From the NCBI GenBank assembly GCA_016280685.1, contig JAEEHE010000124.1, forward strand, positions 1-12,121: 12,121 bases of DNA, written 5' to 3'. The translations under genes were made by a program, and so were the position numbers. Shown here in pieces: positions 1-6,817 of this stretch; the stretch's first letter is position 1; each line of letters opens with the position of its first letter. The stretch is from Caryophanales bacterium. GTDB taxonomy: Bacteria; Bacillota_I; Bacilli_A; RFN20; CAG-826. The notes below the pieces were generated by a model that was given only the letters and a program-made list of their open reading frames with translations, searched no databases and was not told the DNA's origin.

Positions 1-158
1 GAATTAAGGTCACAGGCAGTGGTAAAGTCGTTAGACACCACGGTTACGTTTCACATTTAGCCCCACCCAAAACAACCAAACCAAAGAGACACTTAATGAA
101 GTCCGCATCTGTTCCCAACAGCGACTACAAGAGAATTAAGTTTCTCATCATCAAGTAA
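1..158 (+). CDS. rpmI: 50S ribosomal protein L35, C-terminal part (5' end outside window)
   Basis: The frame starting at base 3 reads 51 residues and ends in TAA at 156-158. It matches the body of bacterial L35, a small basic protein of the large ribosomal subunit. Recognisable blocks are the [12 protein letters not shown] segment, [15 protein letters not shown], and the C-terminal [10 protein letters not shown] stretch. L35 is usually about 65 residues, so roughly the first 13 codons lie upstream of the window. The stop codon runs straight into the Shine-Dalgarno sequence of rplT, 14 bases before the next start. This fits the classic infC-rpmI-rplT operon, in which L20 commonly represses its own transcript; any such control element would lie upstream and is not visible. 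Identification is confident despite the truncation. Confidence 0.95.
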   Translation, partial: IKVTGSGKVVRHHGYVSHLAPPKTTKPKRHLMKSASVPNSDYKRIKFLIIK

Positions 159-164
159 GGAGGT
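157..164 (+). promoter_or_regulatory. Shine-Dalgarno sequence of rplT
   Basis: A perfect AAGGAGGT lies 8 bases before the rplT ATG at 173. It shares its first two bases with the rpmI TAA stop, so the two genes are probably translationally coupled. Confidence 0.9.
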
Positions 165-172
165 AACCATTA

Positions 173-526
173 ATGGCTAGAGTTAAAGGTGGCACAGTTA
201 CACGTGCTCGTCGTAAAAAAATCTTAAAGATGGCTTCTGGTTACTTCGGAAGCAAACACTTACTCTTCAAAACAGCAAAAGAGCAAGTTATGCATAGCTT
301 AAACTATGCTTACAATGATCGTCGCAAATTAAAGAACGATTATCGTAAATTATGGATCAGACGTATCAACGCCGCATGCCGTATGAATGATATTTCTTAC
401 AGCAGATTCATGTTCGGTTTAAAACAAGCTAACGTCCAAGTTAACCGTAAAATGTTATCCGAATTAGCAATCAATGATCCAGCCGCATTTGCCGATTTAG
501 TCAAATTAGCAAAGAAAGCTCAATAA
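173..526 (+). CDS. rplT: 50S ribosomal protein L20
   Basis: This 117-residue protein matches bacterial L20 over its full length (usual length about 118). It is a primary 23S rRNA-binding protein needed for early assembly of the large subunit. The N-terminal basic tail ([19 protein letters not shown]) and the [19 protein letters not shown] block are typical, as is the [10 protein letters not shown] helix near residues 61-70 and the C-terminal globular domain ending in [11 protein letters not shown]. The ATG has a perfect AAGGAGGT 8 bases upstream. The gene follows rpmI by 14 bases and is closed by a hairpin terminator 16 bases after its stop. In Bacillota, L20 is usually the autoregulator of the infC-rpmI-rplT operon. 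Nothing unusual is seen. Confidence 0.98.
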   Translation: MARVKGGTVTRARRKKILKMASGYFGSKHLLFKTAKEQVMHSLNYAYNDRRKLKNDYRKLWIRRINAACRMNDISYSRFMFGLKQANVQVNRKMLSELAINDPAAFADLVKLAKKAQ

Positions 527-541
527 TTTAGCTAAGCAAAC

Positions 542-571
542 AAAAACTTCCGTTAATGCGGAAGTTTTTTT
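542..571. terminator. Bidirectional intrinsic terminator between rplT and thiI
   Basis: CTTCCG (547-552) pairs with CGGAAG (559-564) around a six-base loop, flanked by AAAAA before and a run of seven T after. Read on the plus strand it is a standard terminator for rpmI-rplT. Read on the minus strand the A run becomes the T tract and it can end the ezrA-desulfurase-thiI transcript, whose last stop is at 584-586. The genes converge with only 57 bases between them, so one shared hairpin is expected. Confidence 0.88.
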
Positions 572-583
572 GTGCCATTAATC

Positions 584-1780
584 TTATAAAAGATTATCTT
601 CTTCTTTCTCTTCAGAAATAAATTTCACTTCAATATTAGATAATGCTTCTTTAATGAGGGGCTCGTAATCAAATTCTTGTTCAAATTTTAGGCAATCGTC
701 TAGGTGAGGTGCAGTCTTTGGTGACTTCGGAGTAAAGATAGTACAGCAATCGATAAATGGTCTAATAGAAATATCATAAGTGCCAATCTTGACCGCTGTA
801 TTAATGATGTCGGTTTTATCCATTGTTGCACATGGTCTAATAATTGGCATATTAGTGACTTCATTAATCACTCTCATAGATTGTAATGTTTGAGACGCCA
901 CTTGACCCACCGATTCACCGCTGGAGATAACTGGACAGTTTCTCATCTTAGCGAGGCGATCCGCTAAGCGGAACATCATTCTTCTCATCATCGTGATGCA
1001 ATATGATTCCGGAACATGGTCGTAAATCGCTTCTTGTATTTTTGTGAAAGGAACGATATGCAATCTAATACGGCCTTGGTATTTATTTAAGACTTTTAAT
1101 AAATCTTCTAATTTATATATCACGCCTACCTGTGTGTATGGGGGAGAAGCAAAATGGATACATTCAATGCTGACTCCTCTTTTCATCATCAGATAAGCAG
1201 CGACGGGAGAATCGATACCGCCAGATAACATATGCATGGTTTTACCACCGACACCTAACGGATATCCACCAGCGCCTTTAAAGGTATGACAGAAAATATA
1301 AGCAGCGTCATTTCTTACTTCTATAGAAAGTAAGATATCAGGATTATGAACATCCACTTTTAATTTATCACCGCGGTTTTTAAGGATATGTGTAGCAACA
1401 ATTCTTGTGATTTGATCAGAGATAAGTTCGTAAGATTTATCACTTCTTTTAACGCTGACTTTAAATGTGTTACCTGGTTCTCCATTGATAAGTTCAAGAG
1501 AAACATTTTTAATGTTTTCAATATCTCTATCTTTGGCTTTATAAACTAGAGATAATCCTTGGATACCACTGACATCTTGGAGGCGTTCAATGATAGGCTG
1601 ATAATCATTATCGTTGAGATGAATATAGATATGGTCATGACGCTCGATAATTTCTAAAGAAGAGAAATCTTTAAGCGCTCTCTTGATATTTAAATATAAA
1701 GTATGGATGAAATCTCTTTTGTTTTTTCCTTTAGTGGATAATTCACCATATCGCACCATGATGTGATCATATTTAATCAT
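584..1780 (-). CDS. thiI: tRNA 4-thiouridine synthetase ThiI, short form without rhodanese domain
   Basis: This 398-residue enzyme activates U8 of tRNA with ATP and inserts sulfur to form 4-thiouridine; in many bacteria it also feeds thiamine thiazole synthesis. The ferredoxin-like N-terminal domain begins IMVRYGELSTKGKN, followed by a THUMP RNA-binding domain (about residues 60-165). The PP-loop ATP pyrophosphatase motif SGGIDSPVA lies at 186-194, and GESVGQVASQT at 288-298. The protein ends shortly after the DCCTIFTPKSP block (344-353), so it lacks the C-terminal rhodanese domain of E. coli ThiI. It is the size of the Bacillus type, which takes sulfur directly from a dedicated desulfurase. 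That partner is encoded immediately upstream: the two genes share one base in TAATG, and a GGAGG lies upstream of the ATG. Very confident. Confidence 0.96.
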   Translation of the reverse strand: MIKYDHIMVRYGELSTKGKNKRDFIHTLYLNIKRALKDFSSLEIIERHDHIYIHLNDNDYQPIIERLQDVSGIQGLSLVYKAKDRDIENIKNVSLELINGEPGNTFKVSVKRSDKSYELISDQITRIVATHILKNRGDKLKVDVHNPDILLSIEVRNDAAYIFCHTFKGAGGYPLGVGGKTMHMLSGGIDSPVAAYLMMKRGVSIECIHFASPPYTQVGVIYKLEDLLKVLNKYQGRIRLHIVPFTKIQEAIYDHVPESYCITMMRRMMFRLADRLAKMRNCPVISSGESVGQVASQTLQSMRVINEVTNMPIIRPCATMDKTDIINTAVKIGTYDISIRPFIDCCTIFTPKSPKTAPHLDDCLKFEQEFDYEPLIKEALSNIEVKFISEEKEEDNLL

Positions 1781-2916
1781 TATTTAATTTCCTCCACTAA
1801 TTTATCTAAAACTTCGATGAATTTGTTCACTTCTTCAATTGTGTTATCTTCTGAGAAACTCACCCTAATAGTGTTATGAGCTAAAGCGTCACTTTTGCCC
1901 AACGCTTTAACAACGTAACTAATCGGTTCTTCTTTTGCTTTGCAAGCAGAAGTCGAAGACACCATAATCCCTTTTGTAGATAAGGCTTCCACTAAGACAC
2001 TTGCTTTTTTTGTCTTTAAAGAAAAGTTCACAATATAGGGATTATCACCACTATTAAGTTCATATAAAGAATCTTTTGTCTTAATGTATTCTTTTAATTT
2101 TTCCGCTAAAACTTGGACTTTTGCGTAGTTTTTATCGATTTTTTCATATTCTAAACGAATGGCTTTTGCTAAAGAAACCGCAAGAGCTAAATCGTTCGTG
2201 CCACTTCTCAATCCATCTTCTTGACCACCGCCATTTAATAATGGTAACAGTTCAATTTTCTTTTTCTTAATCAAACATCCTGAACTATTTAAACCATGAA
2301 TCTTATGGCCTGAGAAAGAGAACATATCAATTTCGTTTAAAGGAAGCTTGATCTTGCCAATCGCTTGTGTGCAGTCGACATGGAAAGATATTAAAGGATA
2401 ATCTTTTAATAGATTAGCGATTTCATGAATCGGATTAATGGAACCAATTTCATTATTGGCCGCCATGATGGAAACAAGAATCGTATCTTTTCTAATCGTC
2501 TTCTTTAATGTTTCTAATTCCACTACACCTTCTTTATTTACTGGCAAATAAGTAACTCCAAATCCAAATTGCTCTTCTAATTGTTTAGCGACTTCTAAAA
2601 CAGAAGGATGTTCAATATTAGAAACGATAATATGCTTGCCTCTATTTTGATATCTTAAGGCATAGCCTTTAATCGCTAAATTATTAGCCTCTGTGGCCCC
2701 GCTAGTGAAGATTAATTCATCGCCGGTAACATTTAATGTATCAAGAATTTGTTCTCTAGCTTTGTCTAATAATCTACCGGCTTCTTGCCCACAGATATGA
2801 ATGCTGCTAGGATTAGCAAAAAACTGAGTCTTGGCTTTGCAATAAGCATCCAAGACTTCAGGTTTAACAATTGTCGTAGAAGCATTATCTAAATAGATAA
2901 TTTTATCTTGCACCAT
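1780..2916 (-). CDS. Cysteine desulfurase (NifS/IscS family, NifZ-like ThiI partner)
   Basis: This PLP-dependent enzyme removes sulfur from L-cysteine, giving alanine and an enzyme persulfide. Its 378 residues show the fold-type I landmarks: YLDNASTT at 8-15, TSGATEANN at 71-79, His103 in EHPS over the cofactor ring, AANNEIGSI at 152-160, and the PLP lysine Lys205 in SGHKIHG. GGGQEDGLRSGT follows at 229-240. The catalytic cysteine is Cys325 in SSTSACKAKEE, and the short loop resembles group I enzymes. Its position directly before thiI, with a one-base overlap, strongly suggests it is the dedicated sulfur donor for tRNA thiolation, like B. subtilis NifZ. No Fe-S scaffold gene is visible here. 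It overlaps the end of ezrA by 14 bases, so the three genes look translationally coupled. A role in general Fe-S assembly cannot be excluded. Confidence 0.94.
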   Translation of the reverse strand: MVQDKIIYLDNASTTIVKPEVLDAYCKAKTQFFANPSSIHICGQEAGRLLDKAREQILDTLNVTGDELIFTSGATEANNLAIKGYALRYQNRGKHIIVSNIEHPSVLEVAKQLEEQFGFGVTYLPVNKEGVVELETLKKTIRKDTILVSIMAANNEIGSINPIHEIANLLKDYPLISFHVDCTQAIGKIKLPLNEIDMFSFSGHKIHGLNSSGCLIKKKKIELLPLLNGGGQEDGLRSGTNDLALAVSLAKAIRLEYEKIDKNYAKVQVLAEKLKEYIKTKDSLYELNSGDNPYIVNFSLKTKKASVLVEALSTKGIMVSSTSACKAKEEPISYVVKALGKSDALAHNTIRVSFSEDNTIEEVNKFIEVLDKLVEEIK

Positions 2917-4645
2917 TATCGCTCGCTTCCTCTACGTGCATACGACGATAAATCGCATTGGCGTTGTGGTAGACTTTAACGAATTCGCCATCAAAGAAGG
3001 AACCTTCTAATGAAGAAAGTTGTTGATGAACATCGGTTTGATGGCTTCTATCTCTATTCGCATAGACAATCGCGGATTCAGCGAGTTGTTCTTCACGATA
3101 TTTATTATCGACATCATCAAATAATCTATTGCCAACAAGTTTTAATTGTTCGACTTTATCGTTGATGATAGAAACATCGATTGGTTGGACCTTCAATGTA
3201 GCGTCGATATCGTTTAATAATTCATAGACATTTTCGATTTGTGTTTCGAATTCTAAACCGATACGAGAAACATTCATTTCTCTAATTAAAGATTCGGTTT
3301 GTTTGCAACGATAGAAATAAACAAAGATTAAAGAATAAGCTTCTTCACAAGATGTTTTTAAGGATTCAATATAGGTTTTGAAGTCATTTAAGCCTTTTTC
3401 TGCAGCATCATAATCTTGTTGGAGATCATCTAATTTATGTCTAAGGATAGAATATGGCTGTTTAGTTCCACTATGGACGAAATTATCAAGTGTACGCTTG
3501 CTATTGCCCATCCTATTCATGCTAGCTTTTAATTCTTCGATATGAACTTTTTGTTCATCGGAGATGATATAAATCTTCTCCACTTCTGGTAATAAGGAGC
3601 AGATCTTTAAGAATTCTTTTTCTAGGACAATCGCGGCTCTATAGAGTTTATCAGCTGCTTCTTCGAAGATATCTTTATCATTTACTTCGTAATTCAATTG
3701 TTCACGAGTCTTATCAATTTCTTCTTGAATATTATTAATTCTTTCTAAAGCGCCTTTAGTTCTTAATTCAATTAATTGAGCTTTCACTTCCGCTAAAGTT
3801 TTATTCCAGGTTTCGACACGGTGACGATAAGAGAGATTGAATAGAGGAATACCTTTTCTTTCGACAGAAGAATATTCACTAGAAAGATTTTCAATCTTTT
3901 CTGGCACAACAGATTGCACCATAATGCAAAGGTTTGGTAATACTTCTAAGGTTTTTTCTAAAGCGGTAATAACGCGTGAAATAGTTGGTAATAAAGCATT
4001 TGCTTCATCATATTCCGCACTTTCAATATGACCTTCAAATTCCACAAAAGTAGTATCTAATTTATCAAATACTTTAGTAAAAGAATTAGCGACTAATTCT
4101 AATTCATTAGTGTGAGAATAGAACGTTTGTTTCACGCGACGATAATCTTCTTTTAATTTAAGAATCGCTTGTCTAGCATCTTCTTCCGGTTTAATGATTT
4201 GATATAATTCAGCATCTAAAGCATTAACCGCTTCTTCAAAAGCAGTTACGGCTTTTCTTGCATCAGCAATTACTAATTTAATGTTTTTGTATTGACCAGA
4301 GGCAATTAAAGAATTTAATTGTTTGATCATCGATTCCGCGAATTTGTCATCGTTATCAAAAACTTCTTTAAATCTCTTGGAATAAGTATTGTATTTCTCT
4401 ACGTATAAAAGGTTGGTGCGGCTCACTAATTCTAAATGATGAATGTATTGGGAATCAGTGCCCACTAATAAAGCATCGAAGAAAGAATATTTCTTTTCTA
4501 ATTCACGAACTTGTTTTTTATAAGCATTATGAGAAAAAACTAAGACATAAAGCAAAATTATTAAAACTGCTGCGAAGACCACTACTCCTAAGACAATAAG
4601 AACAATGGCGATGGTGTTAACCGAAGATGACGCTAATACATTCAT
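2903..4645 (-). CDS. ezrA: Septation ring formation regulator EzrA
   Basis: The 580-residue protein has one N-terminal membrane helix (about residues 11-38, rich in V, I, L) with only a short tail before it. A long cytoplasmic part follows, predicted to be mostly helical and coiled-coil. This layout and length match EzrA of Bacillota (about 560-575 residues), a membrane-anchored spectrin-like protein that binds FtsZ and restricts ring assembly to midcell. Near the C-terminus, VYANRDRS (527-534) corresponds to the QYxNRYR-like patch of B. subtilis EzrA. As far as I recall that patch, the asparagine and arginines are kept while the glutamine position is valine. The start has a strong AGGAGGA just upstream. 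Gene order ezrA-desulfurase-thiI beside rpsD is conserved in Bacilli, which supports the call. EzrA also implies a walled cell with FtsZ division, arguing against a wall-less Mollicute. Confidence 0.9.
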   Translation of the reverse strand: MNVLASSSVNTIAIVLIVLGVVVFAAVLIILLYVLVFSHNAYKKQVRELEKKYSFFDALLVGTDSQYIHHLELVSRTNLLYVEKYNTYSKRFKEVFDNDDKFAESMIKQLNSLIASGQYKNIKLVIADARKAVTAFEEAVNALDAELYQIIKPEEDARQAILKLKEDYRRVKQTFYSHTNELELVANSFTKVFDKLDTTFVEFEGHIESAEYDEANALLPTISRVITALEKTLEVLPNLCIMVQSVVPEKIENLSSEYSSVERKGIPLFNLSYRHRVETWNKTLAEVKAQLIELRTKGALERINNIQEEIDKTREQLNYEVNDKDIFEEAADKLYRAAIVLEKEFLKICSLLPEVEKIYIISDEQKVHIEELKASMNRMGNSKRTLDNFVHSGTKQPYSILRHKLDDLQQDYDAAEKGLNDFKTYIESLKTSCEEAYSLIFVYFYRCKQTESLIREMNVSRIGLEFETQIENVYELLNDIDATLKVQPIDVSIINDKVEQLKLVGNRLFDDVDNKYREEQLAESAIVYANRDRSHQTDVHQQLSSLEGSFFDGEFVKVYHNANAIYRRMHVEEASDNGAR

Positions 4646-4683
4646 ATATGATCCTCCTATTACACATTAATATAAGCGAATAC

Positions 4684-4712
4684 ATTAAAATGTAACCAAA
4701 TATATGGCTCAA
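4684..4712 (-). promoter_or_regulatory. Candidate sigma-A promoter for ezrA operon
   Basis: On the minus strand TTGAGC (4712-4707) and TTTAAT (4689-4684) are separated by 17 bases. They match the consensus boxes at four and five of six positions. The start would lie near 4677, leaving a leader of about 30 bases before the ezrA ATG. The -10 box sits inside an inverted repeat, TACATT-TT-AATGTA (4681-4694). The region is very AT-rich, so chance matches are likely. Confidence 0.4.
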
Positions 4713-4771
4713 TAATATTTTATAGATATTCGCAAGAATTATAAATTCTTTTATTAATTATTTTTCTTGGT

Positions 4772-4819
4772 GAGAAAAGAAAGGAGAATTTTGAAGACTG
4801 CATTCTCCTATGTTTTCCC
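4772..4819 (-). repeat. Long imperfect inverted repeat, possible structured RNA
   Basis: On the minus strand GGGAAAA (4819-4813) can pair with TTTTCTC (4778-4772) using one G-U pair. Inside it AGGAGAAT (4809-4802) pairs perfectly with ATTCTCCT (4789-4782). The two stems are separated by a symmetric 3x3 internal loop, and the apical loop has 12 bases. On the plus strand the G-U pair becomes an A-C mismatch, so the minus strand gives the better fold. The function is unknown. It could be part of an ezrA leader or a small RNA. Confidence 0.45.
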
Positions 4820-4839
4820 ATAATAAAATGCTTTTTATT

Positions 4840-4845
4840 ATTATA
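4840..4845 (-). promoter_or_regulatory. Isolated TATAAT on minus strand, possible second promoter
   Basis: A perfect TATAAT reads leftwards here, toward the long hairpin and ezrA. The -35 region 17 bases upstream (TTTTTA, 4868-4863) matches the consensus at only three positions, and no extended -10 TG is present. If active, it would transcribe the 4772-4819 hairpin. It lies almost back to back with the rpsD -35 box. Confidence 0.25.
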
Positions 4846-4871
4846 TCTTAGGTAAGTTCTATTAAAAATAG

Positions 4872-4900
4872 TTGACTGTGATTTTTATTTTCTATATATT
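4872..4900 (+). promoter_or_regulatory. Strong sigma-A promoter of rpsD
   Basis: TTGACT (4872-4877) and TATATT (4895-4900) are separated by exactly 17 bases and each matches the consensus at five of six positions. The AT-rich spacer and surroundings fit a strong housekeeping promoter. Transcription should begin near 4907, giving an unusually long leader of about 150 bases before the rpsD ATG. Confidence 0.8.
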
Positions 4901-4905
4901 ATTTA

Positions 4906-5052
4906 CTGCATGTAATGCAGCATGTGAATACATCTTGTCTGACGTTCTCAAACAAAATAAGTAACCAAAGCTATAAGGTGAAATAGAGAACACCCGAAGA
5001 TAGGGATTCACACCTATTCATTATTTTGCAAAAAAATAAAGGAAAGGAAGGA
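4906..5052 (+). promoter_or_regulatory. rpsD 5' leader, candidate S4-binding pseudoknot autoregulatory RNA
   Basis: Several pairings can be drawn. A 5' hairpin has CTGCAT (4906-4911) with ATGCAG (4915-4920). CAAAATAA (4953-4960) pairs with TTATTTTG (5021-5028) over eight bases. AGGTG (4976-4980) pairs with CACCT (5011-5015), and CCC (4993-4995) with GGG (5003-5005). GTTCTC (4944-4949), outside the long stem, is complementary to GAGAAC (4986-4991) inside it, which makes a pseudoknot. In Bacillota, S4 represses its own mRNA by binding a pseudoknotted leader, so this is the natural reading. The Shine-Dalgarno AAGGAAGGA (5044-5052) follows 15 bases after the closing stem. The pairings are seen; the regulatory role is inferred. 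Confidence 0.6.
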
Positions 5053-5058
5053 TAGATC

Positions 5059-5664
5059 ATGAGATACACAGGATCAGATTGGAAAAGAAGCCGTCGTTTA
5101 GGTTTTTCCGTACTTGAAACCGGTAAAGAATTAAGCAAACGTCCTTATGGACCAGGCCAACATGGTAATACTCGTAAAAAGAAATTATCAGAATACGGTA
5201 AACAATTAGTCGAAAAACAAAAATTAAGACAAATGTACGGTGTCAACGAAAGACAATTCCGTCGCTTATTCATGATTGCGTTAAACAGTAACGAAGTTAC
5301 CGGTTATGCATTTATGAAATTACTCGAAAGCCGTCTCGATAACTTAGCGTTCCGTATGGGCTTCGCTCGCACAAGAAAAGGTGCTAGACAATTAGTCAAC
5401 CACGGCCACATCGAAGTTAATGGCAAGAAAGTCGACATTCCATCATATCTTTGCAAAGTCGGTGATGTTATCTCCGTGAGAGAAAACAGCAGAGACTTGA
5501 AGGTCATCAAAGAATCATTAGAATCCATCGCCGCGAAATACGCGTGGGTCGAAGTTGATGCCGAAAAGATGTGTGGCAAGTACATCCGTGAAGTCGAACG
5601 TAAAGAATTACCACAAGACATCACAGAGAGCCAAATCGTTGAATACTACAACAGAAAACTCTAA
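5059..5664 (+). CDS. rpsD: 30S ribosomal protein S4
   Basis: The 201-residue protein matches bacterial S4, which binds 16S rRNA and starts small-subunit assembly. The N-terminal region reads MRYTGSDWKRSRRLGF and lacks the zinc-binding cysteines of the C+ form, so this is the zinc-free type. KRPYGPGQHG (28-36) and KKKLSEYGKQLVEKQKLRQMYGV (about 40-62) are hallmark blocks. The S4 RNA-binding domain spans about residues 91-152 (SRLDNLAFRMGFA, then ARQLVNHGHIEVNGKKVDIPSY). The ATG follows AAGGAAGGA by six bases. The gene is a single-cistron unit with its own strong promoter, long folded leader and terminator, as in B. subtilis. That arrangement suits autoregulation. Nothing in the protein looks odd. 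Confidence 0.98.
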   Translation: MRYTGSDWKRSRRLGFSVLETGKELSKRPYGPGQHGNTRKKKLSEYGKQLVEKQKLRQMYGVNERQFRRLFMIALNSNEVTGYAFMKLLESRLDNLAFRMGFARTRKGARQLVNHGHIEVNGKKVDIPSYLCKVGDVISVRENSRDLKVIKESLESIAAKYAWVEVDAEKMCGKYIREVERKELPQDITESQIVEYYNRKL

Positions 5665-5676
5665 TACGAGAAAAAC

Positions 5677-5710
5677 AAAAGAAGTTCCAATTGCGGAACT
5701 TCTTTTTTTA
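5677..5710. terminator. Bidirectional intrinsic terminator between rpsD and the NAPRTase gene
   Basis: GAAGTTCC (5681-5688) pairs with GGAACTTC (5695-5702) around AATTGC, extended by AAAA/TTTT and followed by a run of T on the plus strand. The A-rich left flank gives a T-rich tail on the minus strand, so it can also end the leuS-coaX-...-NAPRTase transcript that converges here and stops at 5719. Confidence 0.88.
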
Positions 5711-5718
5711 ACCTTTTT

Positions 5719-6816
5719 TTAGTAAATTGGATAAGGGACTTTTTTTAGTCTTTTATTTGGATAGTTTTCTCTACCTTCTTTAGCTTCGTGCCTACCATCG
5801 AGCATCACTAAGTCAGCGGTGAATCCACAGGTCGTATTATTTACGAAATAAGAACCCACACCATACATGCTCACTGGAACACCTAATTTCACCCATTCTG
5901 TAATTTTTTCCGCGGAAAAACTGGATGAAACTGTGATTTTTACATAATTATAGCCATGATCATCAAGGGCTTTTCTCAAGGCAAAAATGAGTTCTTTACA
6001 TACTCCATGAGGATCGAAATCAGATGTATCTTTATCATCAAAATAATGGTCCACTAAAGCCTTAGAAGTATCCACTCTAACACCATTTAATTTTGTGCCT
6101 AAATGCTCTGCTAATATTAAACTATCTCTGACTACATTGTTATGGTAATCAATAAGGGCGGTAACCTTCTCATTTGGGAATGATTTAAGATAGATATCTG
6201 CTGCTTTACAAACATCTCCACCACAGATTTGAATAAGAGCGTGAGGCATTGTACCCATGCCTTTTCCACCATACCAATATCCTTGGGCGTCAGTACTAAC
6301 TTTTTTAATCCCAGCGACATAGGTAGCGTAGCCATCACCGATTTGTGTTAAGTAGTCATCTTGACGATCCGCCATTGAGAAGACAGGAGTATCTCCAATA
6401 ACTTTCATCACATTATAGACATTTGTGCATACACTAGTTCTTCTAGCGAGAACACCATCGATAACGGATTCTAAAAAACCAAAGTTTTCATATTTGCCAG
6501 TAACTTTTAAAACAGGTTCGTTAGCATTAATAATGTCTCCATCATTTAATGCTTCAATCACAAGTTCTTCCGGATGAATAGCAAAAGTATGAAGAATCGC
6601 AATTGCTTCATCGATACCGCATAGCTTAGAATCATCTCTTCTTTGGAACCATTGCATGGTCACAATATGGTTTGGAACATTCTCTTTAACTATTTTATTA
6701 GTTTTTAAAAAGTAATTAGCGGTATAAAAACCTTCACCTAATCTTTTATCAAATTGAAATGTTTTATTGGTTAAACGGCTGATTTTGCCCGCTTCTTTTA
6801 ATTCAATCTCTGTCAT
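5719..6816 (-). CDS. Nicotinate phosphoribosyltransferase, short form (NAD salvage)
   Basis: This 365-residue protein belongs to the nicotinate/quinolinate phosphoribosyltransferase fold. It would join nicotinate and PRPP to give nicotinate mononucleotide, the first step of the Preiss-Handler route to NAD. Visible family features are MQWFQRRDDSKLCGIDEA (54-71), SMADRQDD (147-154), GYWYGGKGMGTMPHALIQ (179-196) with the conserved histidine, NGVRVDTS (244-251) and KITVSSSF (293-300). SMYGVGSYF (316-324) resembles the phosphate-binding GVG region. It is much shorter than the roughly 485-residue PncB of Bacillus and resembles the compact type of many anaerobes. The start at 6816 is chosen because GGAGG lies nine bases upstream (6826-6830) and family similarity begins with MTEIEL. 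The in-frame ATG at 6846 lacks support. It is the last gene of the operon, one base after the previous stop. Nicotinamide as substrate is less likely. Confidence 0.85.
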   Translation of the reverse strand: MTEIELKEAGKISRLTNKTFQFDKRLGEGFYTANYFLKTNKIVKENVPNHIVTMQWFQRRDDSKLCGIDEAIAILHTFAIHPEELVIEALNDGDIINANEPVLKVTGKYENFGFLESVIDGVLARRTSVCTNVYNVMKVIGDTPVFSMADRQDDYLTQIGDGYATYVAGIKKVSTDAQGYWYGGKGMGTMPHALIQICGGDVCKAADIYLKSFPNEKVTALIDYHNNVVRDSLILAEHLGTKLNGVRVDTSKALVDHYFDDKDTSDFDPHGVCKELIFALRKALDDHGYNYVKITVSSSFSAEKITEWVKLGVPVSMYGVGSYFVNNTTCGFTADLVMLDGRHEAKEGRENYPNKRLKKVPYPIY

Positions 6817-6817
6817 A

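Larger units (their letters stand above)
4646..5058. other. 413-base divergent intergenic region between ezrA and rpsD
   Basis: No credible coding sequence was seen here. From left to right it holds the ezrA ribosome site (AGGAGGA), a candidate ezrA promoter (4684-4712), and an AAGAATT/AATTCTT hairpin (4734-4750). Next come a long imperfect hairpin (4772-4819), an AT-only hairpin (4820-4841), a perfect TATAAT on the minus strand (4840-4845), the rpsD promoter (4872-4900) and the structured rpsD leader (about 4906-5052). The middle part, about 4720-4870, is longer than two back-to-back promoters need. Confidence 0.8.

Noticed and set aside
4820..4841. ATAATAAAA/TTTTATTAT hairpin as a terminator
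   Set aside because: It is made only of A-T pairs, has no GC stem, and no gene lies upstream on either strand close enough to need it. In such AT-rich sequence it is probably chance.
5304..5624. 106-codon open frame antisense to rpsD
   Set aside because: It lies wholly inside a highly conserved ribosomal protein gene. The translation matches no family I recognise, and it is best explained as a shadow of rpsD codon use.
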